DNA of 39,781 nucleotides from a virus: IMG/VR virus record IMGVR_UViG_3300025120_000166, positions 1-39,781 of that record, one strand, 5' to 3'. Within the stretch, counting starts at the first letter, position 1. Every line of letters starts with the position of its first letter. Position numbers and translations under genes: made by a program. The notes under the pieces were generated by a model. That model did not search any database. It saw only the letters and a program-made list of their open reading frames with translations, and was not told the origin of the DNA. This document shows positions 16,978-25,586 of this stretch, in pieces.

Positions 16978-19900
16978 TTAATCCACGTTATAAATTAATT
17001 TTTGTTGTGAAGGGGTAGAAATTTCTACTGAACTTTGCAAGTACTCTACTAATTGTTTTTTAATATCATTATTTATATCAATATCTTTAATGTTAACCTT
17101 AATATGATTACTGGTATTACCTGGGATATTATAGGTAAATAAAGTATCAATTTCTTCATTACTGTTTCTGGTACCGCTTGGCACTCTAAAATATAGCGGG
17201 TCGATCGATTTAGTTTGCAGTTCTAAATAATTTATTAAACTCAGGTTAAACGATGTATTATGTACTTTTAAATTTTTCAAAGTACCACCTGAACTATTAT
17301 AAGAAGTATCTTTTATTATATTATCTATTGGTGTATTTCGTATATTTTGACTATTAATAAATAACTCAGGGTATATTATTCTTTCTATAGGTATTAAATT
17401 CGGATTAAAACTTATACTCCCAATTATTATACCATTATTATAAAGTTGAATTTTACCTGCATTTAAATCTAAATCAAGATTAAAGTAATTTTTTATTGAA
17501 ACATTAGGTACCCTAAATATTATCTCAACGTTGGTAACATCTTCAGTTATTATTGGTACAAGTTCACCATCCCAACCACTCAACGGTGCACCGGGGTGGC
17601 TCCAAGTAAAGGAAGCATACCCAGTAGCAGATAGAGGAGGACCAGCTCGATCCCAACGTTCTGTTAAAGTTTTAATATCAAGTAATGAATTAAGATTAAA
17701 CTTAAATATTAGCTGATCTCTATAACTGCTATATTTTTGATCCACTGCATAGTAATTTATAGGATTAAAGAGAGGCGTATTATTACTTAACAGTTCAAAT
17801 TTAGTAGTAAAACTACTATTGAAATCAATAATAGAATTAAACTCATCAATTTCAACTCTTCTGTATTTGTATATACCTTTAGGGTACTGACTAGTTAGTG
17901 ATTTGGTTGCAGTGACTAATTGTGTGACCGGAATAGCTTCGTTAGCTACATATACTGTACGCTTAGTAGTATTGACACCTGTTAATATTAAGGTGTTAGT
18001 CGTTTCAATAGTACCGGTATTAGCGTTTATCTTATCTATTACGATATTAGAAGATAAATCTCTTGCAAATGACATTATTTTTAATTCTTTATTTTCTTCT
18101 AAAAAGTCAATCTTATAACCTGTATGTACTGTTTCACTAAGTTGAAAAGCTGATAATTTAAATCGTTCCGGTGTAAATTCTTGCAAAAAGCCTTGTCCTG
18201 CGGATACATTCACATACTGGACAAATAATCTATCGCCAACTGAATTAATATCATAAATTCTACTATTAATACTATCTAAAATTGGATCTTCTTTATCAGA
18301 TAAGGCTAAATTATCGAAAATAATCCTAGCTTTACCGTCTTGTATAAAGTCGAAAAATTGCAAAAAGGAACCATTAAAGCCACTGTCCCCAGTAGCTGAT
18401 CTAATAAGTGACATATAACCTGCATCAAAAGATTGACCTTTTATAATACCAGCTGACTGTGCGGATGCCGATAGCGGAAAGACAACTCCGGTTAATTCAG
18501 CTGATAAAGAAGGACTATTTAAAAAAGCTTCTCCTGGTATATTCTGTCTGGCTATAAATCTATCATTAGTGTCTAATGAGCATGCAACATTTTCATTTAG
18601 TTTTTTCGGTTCTGTACCTATTAGATATCTATAACTACCGGTTAGTCCAGGTATAATACTATGAAGCGATGCAGATAGCGGATTACTTTTATACTGACCC
18701 TGTAAAGATAAATTTTCAGTTGGTACAAGATTATTTAAATCTAAATCTACAATAAAATTTTCTGTAAGATACTGATTTGTTATTATGAATATATTATTAT
18801 AACCGTGATAGGTTCTACTCTTATAACCCTTTATAATTTCTAATATTATATCACTAGTAAAACCATCAACAACTGGAGTTCTTTCATTTAATGTTTCACC
18901 AAAGAAATTAGTTTTAATTATTTTATTATCACAAACTAAAACTATATTATTATTTTGTTCTAAATATAAAACATCAATAATATTGTCTGTACTATCATAT
19001 TTGTTTGTTCTCAATAATTTTAAATTATTATCATAAATATGCAGCTCATTACCCTGCGGGATAAAAATAAATGGTGTAAAATAGTGGTTATTTCTAAATG
19101 TAAACCCATCCTCATACAGGTTACCAAAAAGTTGAAATGAATTAAGAGACGATAATGTATCTAATTCTAACTCAAACCCAATATTAAAATCCCTATTTGG
19201 TATGGCTTCTATGTCTATATTATCAAAACCTTTAATTGTATTAAGATCAACTTGATTTATATTCTGTAATTGTACTGATGATGTTTGGATTGTAAAGGAA
19301 TCTACCAATAATTTATCACTTTGTGAATCAATAAAAGTGTCAATTTGCTTTTTATTGATACGTTGATAACCGTAAGAAGCACTTGGTTCAAAAGTCAGAT
19401 TACTTTTTAAATCAAAGTAAATTGAATCTGTTTGATTATCTTCAAAATGTTTAGCAGCTTGAGTCGAATTATTAAATTGATTTAATTCACCAGAAAATGG
19501 TAAAGTATACGAATTTTCTTTTGGTAAATAATATCTATCAAACCACACACCTTTTTGAATACCATCACCTTTTAACCAAGTACATAAATAATCTCCAAAT
19601 ATATCATTATCTTCTATACTGTTTATAGTCTCAAAACCAAATAAATCACCGCTTTGTAATACAAATAAACTTACATCGTTTTCCAATACTAAAAACTCTT
19701 CATCTTCAATAAAGCTACTTTGTAAATTATTTTTATTTTTATCAGTAAGTTTAAAGACTTTATCACTAAAATAAGGGTTTGATGCTGCAAAAGAACCATT
19801 TAAAGCTAGACCTGTATCATTAATATTAATTTTTCTAAAGGGGAATAAATTATCTGGTAAAGTAAATTGTGTATAACCTTTAGAACCAATTTTATATTCT

Positions 19901-21015
19901 TTATCGAAAAATGTATAGTTTAAAGATATATTATCATAATCTTTTTCTTTACTGGTTTGATTTGTAAAATTTTGATACTCTCTGCCTCTATATTCTAAAT
20001 TATCGTCTCTATTTTCTAATGGTCCCCCATATGTAACATTATTGTCAGAAATATGATTTTTTAAATTAAAGAAATTTAAATTAGCAAAAGTTTTATCTGC
20101 ACTAATAATATTTGAATAGGTATAATAAGTTAAGAAATCATAATTAATACCACTAAGTGTGTCCTCAGAAAGTTTATTACCTTCATTGTAATCGTAATAT
20201 ACAAACTGGTCTATATTATTAGTGTTTAATAAATTAAGTTCATTATCTACTCTTATCGTACCATTACGTATAGTATTAGGATTAAGACCGCTTAATCCTA
20301 AAGTAGGTATAATTGTTGAAAGGGTTTTGGTTATAAATACATTTCCATCAGTCGCGTTTGTTGAAATCGCCCTTACATTAGTAGTAAGAATTGTTGTAAT
20401 TGTTGTTACAATATTATTATCTTTATAAAGTCTTAATGCATTACTATTTGCGTCGTAAAAATAATTAAAATAGTAATTAGCAGTTAATGGGATCTGGGTC
20501 GGGTTTAAAAATTTAAATATTAAATTCTCAGCACCACCAGCAAACATAAATTTAGGCACTTTACCATCGAATAATGAAACTGTACAAAAATTATTATCTA
20601 TGAAATCTACTAAAAATTTATCACTAAAAGTCCGTGCAAGCTTAATAGAGGATAAATCTATATCAAAAATTATTATTGAATCTTTATCATCTCTTGTAGT
20701 TATAACTTGTGTAAAAAAGCCAGCACTTACTGAATTTTGTGTACTTTTAAAAACTAACCTTGTGTTTAAGTCTTGTGTATCTATTTTATTTGATAATGTA
20801 AATATATCATTAGAATTTTTATTTGTTATTAAATTATTGACTGTATAATTTTTTACAAAACTATCATTAGCACTTTTATTAATATTATAAGTTAATAGGT
20901 TAAGGCCTTGTAAGGTGAATTTATCTTGATTAATAAATTCTATCTTATTATCCTCATCTTTAAAATAGATAGGTGTAAAAGCACTTAAATCGTGATATGT
21001 AGCTGATAAAGACAT
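16978..21015 (-). CDS. Giant structural/adhesin-like protein of the tail
   Basis: A 1345-aa protein, the largest gene here, with no recognised family. It is Asn/Ser/Leu-rich and almost wholly beta in character. Segments near the N-terminus (SIIIFDIDLSSIKLARTF through YYFNYFYDANSNALRLYKDN) and near the C-terminus (VEIIFRVPNVSI, LDLNAGKIQLYNNGIIIGSI) look like LamG/concanavalin-type sandwiches. The middle has propeller-like units (IFIITNQYL, IDVLYLEQNNNIVLVCDN). Short PLSA/PLSG and SLSA motifs recur. A TATAAATA box lies 7 nt before its ATG. It is followed after 4 nt by the 664-aa gene. A long side fibre or adsorption protein is the best guess from size, composition and context. Confidence 0.8.
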   Translation of the reverse strand: MSLSATYHDLSAFTPIYFKDEDNKIEFINQDKFTLQGLNLLTYNINKSANDSFVKNYTVNNLITNKNSNDIFTLSNKIDTQDLNTRLVFKSTQNSVSAGFFTQVITTRDDKDSIIIFDIDLSSIKLARTFSDKFLVDFIDNNFCTVSLFDGKVPKFMFAGGAENLIFKFLNPTQIPLTANYYFNYFYDANSNALRLYKDNNIVTTITTILTTNVRAISTNATDGNVFITKTLSTIIPTLGLSGLNPNTIRNGTIRVDNELNLLNTNNIDQFVYYDYNEGNKLSEDTLSGINYDFLTYYTYSNIISADKTFANLNFFNLKNHISDNNVTYGGPLENRDDNLEYRGREYQNFTNQTSKEKDYDNISLNYTFFDKEYKIGSKGYTQFTLPDNLFPFRKININDTGLALNGSFAASNPYFSDKVFKLTDKNKNNLQSSFIEDEEFLVLENDVSLFVLQSGDLFGFETINSIEDNDIFGDYLCTWLKGDGIQKGVWFDRYYLPKENSYTLPFSGELNQFNNSTQAAKHFEDNQTDSIYFDLKSNLTFEPSASYGYQRINKKQIDTFIDSQSDKLLVDSFTIQTSSVQLQNINQVDLNTIKGFDNIDIEAIPNRDFNIGFELELDTLSSLNSFQLFGNLYEDGFTFRNNHYFTPFIFIPQGNELHIYDNNLKLLRTNKYDSTDNIIDVLYLEQNNNIVLVCDNKIIKTNFFGETLNERTPVVDGFTSDIILEIIKGYKSRTYHGYNNIFIITNQYLTENFIVDLDLNNLVPTENLSLQGQYKSNPLSASLHSIIPGLTGSYRYLIGTEPKKLNENVACSLDTNDRFIARQNIPGEAFLNSPSLSAELTGVVFPLSASAQSAGIIKGQSFDAGYMSLIRSATGDSGFNGSFLQFFDFIQDGKARIIFDNLALSDKEDPILDSINSRIYDINSVGDRLFVQYVNVSAGQGFLQEFTPERFKLSAFQLSETVHTGYKIDFLEENKELKIMSFARDLSSNIVIDKINANTGTIETTNTLILTGVNTTKRTVYVANEAIPVTQLVTATKSLTSQYPKGIYKYRRVEIDEFNSIIDFNSSFTTKFELLSNNTPLFNPINYYAVDQKYSSYRDQLIFKFNLNSLLDIKTLTERWDRAGPPLSATGYASFTWSHPGAPLSGWDGELVPIITEDVTNVEIIFRVPNVSIKNYFNLDLDLNAGKIQLYNNGIIIGSISFNPNLIPIERIIYPELFINSQNIRNTPIDNIIKDTSYNSSGGTLKNLKVHNTSFNLSLINYLELQTKSIDPLYFRVPSGTRNSNEEIDTLFTYNIPGNTSNHIKVNIKDIDINNDIKKQLVEYLQSSVEISTPSQQKLIYNVD

Positions 21016-21022
21016 TTATTAA

Positions 21023-21030
21023 TATTTATA
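21023..21030 (-). promoter_or_regulatory. T4-type late promoter TATAAATA before the 1345-aa gene
   Basis: Exact TATAAATA on the minus strand, ending 7 nt before the ATG at 21015. Confidence 0.7.
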
Positions 21031-21090
21031 ATGAAAATTATATATCAATTTCCATATACATGTATTTAAAACATAAGTACAATAATTCAA

Positions 21091-22566
21091 TTAAATTAAT
21101 TTAGTTCCAGAATATATATCTTTAAGCAATATTTCATCAATACTATTGTTAATTGCACTTAATGATGTTATATCACTAGTAGAGTTTATATTAGAATCAT
21201 CATAAAATGCAAATAAATTACTATCGTTAGTAGTTGAAATATAACTATAAAATGTATAATATTTTAATATTTCATCGGTCGATATACCATCAACTTCATT
21301 TAAAATTCTGAAACCATCTTGTAGTACTAAATTATTACCTGTAATATCTAACATGTATGTAAAATTAGCAATTTCTTTAGGTAATACTAATCCCCAACCC
21401 CAATTTTTATTATATGATGATATTTGAAAAGTTTTATTAGGTCCTAAATATCTAAAACCAAATGAACTTGTTGGATCAGTATTAAGCATTATATACCTTT
21501 TACTAAATTTTTCATAAGCAACTATTGGTTTAAAATTATCTCCACCAGAAAGAGTATCGGAAAGTTTTACTTCAGTTCCAAGATTTTTACCCCTACCGGT
21601 ATTAGGTCTATTTTCATTGTCAAAATCTTGATTAAAATTATTTTTTATAGGTATTAGTTTAGAACGATTAACACTAAAAAAGTCAACAATTCGCTTTAAA
21701 CTTGCTGGGTATGCGTTTGAAAATTTATTTACATTACTATCAATCAATTTTAAATTACTAATTAAATTATCTACATTAGCATAATCTATATCACCTGAAT
21801 TTAAAAGGTAATTAGATATTTTTTCGTAAACTTTAACACCTAAAGTATTAGGGTTCTTTTCATCCCCTACAATCTGACCTATTATATCAATAAAGAATTT
21901 AGGGTTATTTTTTAAATTTGGTTGATAAAGGTAATCTAAAAAGTTTTGTTTTTGATTATTATCTTCATTTATTTTACGAAACTCTTTAGTATTTCCACTA
22001 GAAACTATATTAAATGTAGTACTTTCACCGGAGAGAGGACGTGCATCTGAATTTGCTTTTGCAATAACTTTAAGATTATTACCAATACCATTATAACTGA
22101 AAGCTCCTTTAAAAAACCCACCCGATGAAGAAGAAAGTAATCCAAAATCACTAGAAATTGTAGCTGCTAACGTATTATTGAAACTATCAACTAAATCTAC
22201 TTTTATAGTATTGTCTTCAAAAATACCATCTCCTAAATTTAAAATATTAACGTATTTAGCTGGGTAATCAGTTAAAGTTTTAACCCTGACAGTAAAATAT
22301 ATAATTTGATTTGAAAAATAATTTTTATCAAAATTGAATGTTTGATCATCGTAACCATACCCATCGATACCTGTGGTAGAAAATTTCAATTGACCCATAC
22401 CACTAAGGGGAGTAAGAGGGGCATTATTTCGAATCGTAAGTCTAGCCGCGGCTGTAATTTGATTTAATACAGGTAAATTATTTCGAGGTAAATTATAATA
22501 TTCTCTTTCTGGGTCAATTACTGCAGTTGTATCAAAATTTGCAAATATATTAATTTCGTTAGCCAT
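21091..22566 (-). CDS. Unknown structural protein, probable baseplate/fibre attachment
   Basis: A 491-aa protein. The first 200 residues are beta-rich (YFTVRVKTLTDYPAKYVNIL, ATISSDFGLLSSSSGGFFKG) and resemble virion jelly-roll or Ig-like material. Residues 210-310 are helical and charged (QKQNFLDYLYQPNL, GVKVYEKISNYLL). The C-terminus is again beta, with a NWGWGLVLP segment. No family is recognised. It has its own exact late promoter and is the first gene of the minus-strand adsorption block, which in T4-like phages would suit a wedge-periphery or fibre-connector protein. Function is inferred from position only. Confidence 0.78.
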   Translation of the reverse strand: MANEINIFANFDTTAVIDPEREYYNLPRNNLPVLNQITAAARLTIRNNAPLTPLSGMGQLKFSTTGIDGYGYDDQTFNFDKNYFSNQIIYFTVRVKTLTDYPAKYVNILNLGDGIFEDNTIKVDLVDSFNNTLAATISSDFGLLSSSSGGFFKGAFSYNGIGNNLKVIAKANSDARPLSGESTTFNIVSSGNTKEFRKINEDNNQKQNFLDYLYQPNLKNNPKFFIDIIGQIVGDEKNPNTLGVKVYEKISNYLLNSGDIDYANVDNLISNLKLIDSNVNKFSNAYPASLKRIVDFFSVNRSKLIPIKNNFNQDFDNENRPNTGRGKNLGTEVKLSDTLSGGDNFKPIVAYEKFSKRYIMLNTDPTSSFGFRYLGPNKTFQISSYNKNWGWGLVLPKEIANFTYMLDITGNNLVLQDGFRILNEVDGISTDEILKYYTFYSYISTTNDSNLFAFYDDSNINSTSDITSLSAINNSIDEILLKDIYSGTKLI

Positions 22567-22572
22567 TTATAA

Positions 22573-22580
22573 TATTTATA
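22573..22580 (-). promoter_or_regulatory. T4-type late promoter TATAAATA before the 491-aa gene
   Basis: Exact TATAAATA on the minus strand, 6 nt before the ATG at 22566. It is one half of a divergent late promoter pair in a 69-nt intergenic space. Confidence 0.7.
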
Positions 22581-22623
22581 ATCAGCACTGAAATCTATAG
22601 AAAAAACTATTAGTTAACATAAA

Positions 22624-22631
22624 TATAAATA
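22624..22631 (+). promoter_or_regulatory. T4-type late promoter TATAAATA before the 193-aa gene
   Basis: Exact TATAAATA on the + strand, 4 nt before the ATG at 22636. It is the other half of the divergent pair. Confidence 0.7.
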
Positions 22632-22635
22632 TATT

Positions 22636-23217
22636 ATGGCAAAGAAATTCTTAAATTTAATAGAAAATATTCAAAAACAGATGAATAGCGGCTTCACTAC
22701 CGGTGGTTTAGTTAAATTAGCTAGTGATTATAAATCTAAAGAGGGTTATAAGAATCAAAATAAAGAACAGCAAAAATATATTGCTGATTATTTTAATTCA
22801 AATGGTAATTATAAAGTAAAAAATATATCTACTGAATACCCTTCATCGGCACCAGGTAACAGTGATAATAGGGGGAATTTTTTCTATATTACTGTTGCAA
22901 AGGAATTAGCTAATGGTTTAACAGATCAGCAAGGTCAAGTTACGGTCACGAGTGATATGCTTGAACCTATTGATGCCGATATCAATAGAACGCCAGTTGA
23001 CCCTGATACAGTATACGACAACAAGGTACAAATTGATCCAAAAGAAGCAGAAGAGAATGAAGAGCAACAACAAACAATGACACAACAAGGGGATAGCCTT
23101 AAAAAGACAAACCTCTCCAACGCACGTCAAAATACTAAGATTCCTTCATCCCCAGCGACTAAATCACCCGCAGTTAATGAAAGTTATACTTCGCAGTATA
23201 TACCAATTAAAGGTTAA
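22636..23217 (+). CDS. Hypothetical late protein, candidate internal head protein
   Basis: A 193-aa hydrophilic protein of unknown family. The N-terminus MAKKFLNLIENIQKQMN contains L8-I-E10, which fits the (L/I)-x-E prohead protease rule. The same LI-x-E placement occurs in the next two small proteins. The first 110 residues look folded (helix then beta, with FFYITVAKELANGL). The rest is acidic, Gln-rich and disordered (EAEENEEQQQTMTQQ). The exact late promoter shows it is made with virion proteins. A packaged internal protein or a head-core component is a reasonable hypothesis and is not proven by homology. Confidence 0.75.
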   Translation: MAKKFLNLIENIQKQMNSGFTTGGLVKLASDYKSKEGYKNQNKEQQKYIADYFNSNGNYKVKNISTEYPSSAPGNSDNRGNFFYITVAKELANGLTDQQGQVTVTSDMLEPIDADINRTPVDPDTVYDNKVQIDPKEAEENEEQQQTMTQQGDSLKKTNLSNARQNTKIPSSPATKSPAVNESYTSQYIPIKG

Positions 23218-23221
23218 TTTT

Positions 23222-23497
23222 ATGAAAAATAAGGACACTCAACTAATAGAAGAAGCCTACACACAAGTGCAAGAAGGTTTCGGCGACGTTGCTAAAAGCG
23301 GTGCTAAAATGGCTGGTAAAACGATTGGTAAAGTTGGATTAGCAGCAACTGGAGTAGCAGCAAAAACCGCCGGTATCGGACTTGATGGTTTAATGAAAGC
23401 TTTAAACTACCTTACATCAGAGCAGCTTCAAAAACTTGGACAAGCTGCTTTAAATAAAGCAGATCAAATAAAGATTAGCGACGAAGAAGATTGCTAA
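23222..23497 (+). CDS. Small Gly/Ala-rich helical protein, candidate internal head protein
   Basis: A 91-aa protein starting at the ATG at 23222, which follows AAAGG by about 8 nt. An in-frame ATG 45 nt upstream lies inside the previous gene and is not favoured. The N-terminus MKNKDTQLIEEAYTQVQEG resembles the T4 internal-protein targeting sequence (MK...FIAE|A), with protease-type sites LIE10 or IEE11. The middle is a Gly/Ala/Lys segment (KMAGKTIGKVGLAATGVAAK) that could be an amphipathic or weakly membrane-active helix, and the end is acidic. It is co-directional with the 193-aa gene and convergent with the 145-aa gene. Function unknown. Confidence 0.75.
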   Translation: MKNKDTQLIEEAYTQVQEGFGDVAKSGAKMAGKTIGKVGLAATGVAAKTAGIGLDGLMKALNYLTSEQLQKLGQAALNKADQIKISDEEDC

Positions 23498-23499
23498 TT

Positions 23500-23937
23500 C
23501 TAGATATCGATACTATCTTGATCTGATTTTTCAGATTTAGAATTAGCAATTCTCTCTAGTTTCTTTTTCGCACCGTATACTTTAGCAGCTCTACCTCCTA
23601 CAACAGCTAACTTAGTTGCTGGCCTTGCGAGTTTACCTAATTTACGGAATTTTAATATTTTAATTACATCTGCAAATGGTATTAAAGATATAGCGGATAT
23701 ACCAGCGTTAACTATATGTTCTTTAGCTATATCATTCTCTTTTTTTGCTAAAGCTAATCCGGATCTGAGTGCAGATATTACGACGTTTACTGTATCTGCG
23801 GCAGGGCCGACACCTAATATAGGGTCTAGACCAAGTACATCAAGAGCTGTTTGAAGATTGTCAACTGCATTGCGTTTTCTTCTTTCTTCACAAACTACAT
23901 CATATTGTTCAGCTATTAGGTTTAAATCATGTTTCAT
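23500..23937 (-). CDS. Small basic protein, candidate internal head protein
   Basis: A 145-aa protein beginning MKHDLNLIAEQYDVVCEE. I8-A-E10|Q is an exact (I/L)-x-E site in the same place as FIAE|A of T4 internal protein III. After it come a predicted helical hydrophobic region (DPILGVGPAADTVNVVISAL, IVNAGISAISLIPFADVI) and a strongly basic region (KILKFRKLGKLARPATK, KVYGAKKKLERIANSK), suitable for binding DNA or membrane. A late box that overlaps the gp44 stop drives it, separating it in timing from the upstream replication operon. A toxin-like or pore-like role is an alternative. Confidence 0.75.
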   Translation of the reverse strand: MKHDLNLIAEQYDVVCEERRKRNAVDNLQTALDVLGLDPILGVGPAADTVNVVISALRSGLALAKKENDIAKEHIVNAGISAISLIPFADVIKILKFRKLGKLARPATKLAVVGGRAAKVYGAKKKLERIANSKSEKSDQDSIDI

Positions 23938-23942
23938 TTAAT

Positions 23943-23950
23943 TATTTAAT
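23943..23950 (-). promoter_or_regulatory. Late-promoter-like box (ATTAAATA)
   Basis: ATTAAATA on the minus strand overlaps the stop codon region of gene 44 and ends 5 nt before the ATG at 23937. Confidence 0.5.
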
Positions 23951-24864
23951 TAAATCTTCTCGAGATTGACCCAGCATGCAAACGCATTAATCTCTTTATC
24001 TAATACAAATACGTCTTTATACATATGATCTGAAATAGTAACTATATATTGACGTTTTTTATTATCATCTAAACTAGAAGCGTATACATAATTTAAGTAC
24101 TGCTTCATTAAGTTATGGTAATCACCCTGAAACTCATTTTCATTTTCAATTAGATACTTTCTTAGCTTTAAAGAATCTTTAGATATAATGTGCTTATGTA
24201 TAACAATAACTATATCTTTACTATCTACACTATGGTCAATTGTAAAGATATTACTAATAGTAGCTTTTTGAATACTATTTAATACTTTACGAATATCAGG
24301 GTAACTTTGTTTAATTACATTCACAAAATTAGGTTTCTGATCAGTTTCAATCTTAATACCTTCCTGCTTCACTATTTCAACAACTCTTTTAACTACATCA
24401 TCAAACGGAGGCATTAAGTCGAAGAATTGTGTTCTACTTTGAATAGCAGGTATAATTTTATGCTTATAATTTGCTGTAAGTATAAACCGAGTCATACCAC
24501 TATATTCTTCCATTGTATTACGTAGTGCGCGTTGCCCGTCGAGGGTAATACCATCAGCCTCATCTAAGATGACTACTTTATGTTTCCCATCAAGAGACTT
24601 AGTCTGACTAAAGCCAACTACCTTAGAGCGTATCGTATCAATACCATTTTCATCAGAAGCATTAATATAAAGGTATTGACACTGTAAAATATCATTTACT
24701 AATATTCTAGCTAATGTAGTTTTACCTAAACCAGGTGTACCAACAAAAAGCAGATTTGGTATCTCTTCAGTAATAGATTCAAAATACTTTCTATTACTAT
24801 CAGATAATACCAAATCTGATAACGTTTTAGGTCTATACTTTTCTACGTATAATTTATTAAACAT
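23950..24864 (-). CDS. 44: Sliding clamp loader ATPase subunit, T4 gp44 family
   Basis: A 304-aa AAA+ protein (T4 gp44 is 319 aa). The N-terminus YVEKYRPKTLSDLVL is the clamp-loader box. Walker A is GTPGLGKTT (42-50), Walker B is VVILDEAD (DEAD at 101-104), sensor 1 lies at LTAN (129-132) and the SRT motif at 143-145 carries the arginine finger. It loads the gp45 clamp with gp62; neither of those is in this window. The start overlaps the stop of the preceding 35-aa gene as TAATG, and it is the last gene of the dut operon. Confidence 0.97.
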   Translation of the reverse strand: MFNKLYVEKYRPKTLSDLVLSDSNRKYFESITEEIPNLLFVGTPGLGKTTLARILVNDILQCQYLYINASDENGIDTIRSKVVGFSQTKSLDGKHKVVILDEADGITLDGQRALRNTMEEYSGMTRFILTANYKHKIIPAIQSRTQFFDLMPPFDDVVKRVVEIVKQEGIKIETDQKPNFVNVIKQSYPDIRKVLNSIQKATISNIFTIDHSVDSKDIVIVIHKHIISKDSLKLRKYLIENENEFQGDYHNLMKQYLNYVYASSLDDNKKRQYIVTISDHMYKDVFVLDKEINAFACWVNLEKI

Positions 24865-24971
24865 TATTTTTTCTTTTTTGATGGCTTTGTAACAGTTACT
24901 GTTACCGTCTTTCTCACCTTCGCATTACCGACTCTTCTTTCGGTTATCTTTTGTCTTGTTACTTTTCCCAT
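24864..24971 (-). CDS. 35-aa basic peptide overlapping its neighbours
   Basis: ATG at 24971, TAA at 24866-24864. The peptide starts MGKVTRQKITERRVGNAK and ends VTVTVTKPSKKKK, so it is highly basic with an alternating V-T beta strand. It overlaps the upstream 52-aa gene by 47 nt in another frame and joins gene 44 by a TAATG stop-start overlap. Coupling to gene 44 on one side supports real translation. No known family; a nucleic-acid-binding peptide or simply a translational-coupling leader for gp44 are both possible. Confidence 0.5.
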   Translation of the reverse strand: MGKVTRQKITERRVGNAKVRKTVTVTVTKPSKKKK

Positions 24972-25083
24972 AATTAATTATATCAGAGTTCCTTTTTTTA
25001 TCACCACCCCAGTCAATACCATCGTAAGAATCTCCGAACTTCTTCAAACTATGACCTTTTCGCCATTTATCTCCTTTACCCAT
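24925..25083 (-). CDS. 52-aa basic hydrophilic protein between dut and gene 44
   Basis: ATG at 25083 overlaps the dut stop (TAATG) and the frame runs to TAA at 24925. The protein starts MGKGDKWRKGHSLKKFGDSY, continues DGIDWGG and ends with a Lys/Arg-rich tail. The W/K/G-rich opening resembles small uncharacterised proteins seen in other T4-like phages (from memory, not searched). Its end is overlapped by the 35-aa gene. Function unknown. Confidence 0.6.
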   Translation of the reverse strand: MGKGDKWRKGHSLKKFGDSYDGIDWGGDKKRNSDIINYGKSNKTKDNRKKSR

Positions 25084-25550
25084 TACTTACCAGAGGAACC
25101 GAAACCTGCATCTCCACGTTGAGCTTCTTCAACACTATCAGACCACTCAATAGTTGTATCATAAATTTTTTCAATTTTGATCTGAGCTACTTTATCACCT
25201 TTTTCGAATACATACTTTTCATCATTAAAATTATACATCTTAACTGCGCAATCCCCTCGATAACCATTATCCACTTCACCTAAATGCGGTTGTAAATTAT
25301 GTTTAAACCCAAGACCTGACTTTGGTTTGATTACGAAACCGTAACCTGGAGTTATATATGCTACTGTAATACCTACAGGTACAACACCGCTGGATATTTT
25401 AACATTACCTACTGCATCTGATTTACTTGGTCTAATAGTAGTACCTTGAACAGCATACAAATCAAAGCAATTATCCCCATTATGAGCTTTAGTAGGTAGT
25501 TTAGCATCTGGATGCGTCTTAACAAATTTAATTATAACTTTTTCTTCCAT
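25083..25550 (-). CDS. dut: dUTPase (deoxyuridine 5'-triphosphate nucleotidohydrolase)
   Basis: This 155-aa trimeric dUTPase hydrolyses dUTP to dUMP and keeps uracil out of phage DNA. All five motifs are present in order: I with D30-L-Y-A, II PKSGLG (76-81), III GEVDNGYRGD (91-100, catalytic D94 and sugar-stacking Y97), IV KGDKVAQIKI (117-126), and V RGDAGFGSSG (145-154). Motif II has PKSG instead of the more usual PRSG, a conservative change. It heads an operon with two small proteins and gene 44, behind a sigma70-like promoter. Confidence 0.97.
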   Translation of the reverse strand: MEEKVIIKFVKTHPDAKLPTKAHNGDNCFDLYAVQGTTIRPSKSDAVGNVKISSGVVPVGITVAYITPGYGFVIKPKSGLGFKHNLQPHLGEVDNGYRGDCAVKMYNFNDEKYVFEKGDKVAQIKIEKIYDTTIEWSDSVEEAQRGDAGFGSSGK

Positions 25551-25558
25551 ATATACCT

Positions 25559-25586
25559 ATTATAATATATTAGTTTAATTATTCAA
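25559..25586 (-). promoter_or_regulatory. Sigma70-like promoter of the dut-gene 44 operon
   Basis: On the minus strand: TTGAAT (25586-25581), a 16-nt spacer, TATAAT (25564-25559), then 8 nt to the ATG at 25550. Same spacing and near-leaderless geometry as the dpdA promoter at 3964-3991, and likewise with the -35 inside a palindrome. Confidence 0.7.
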
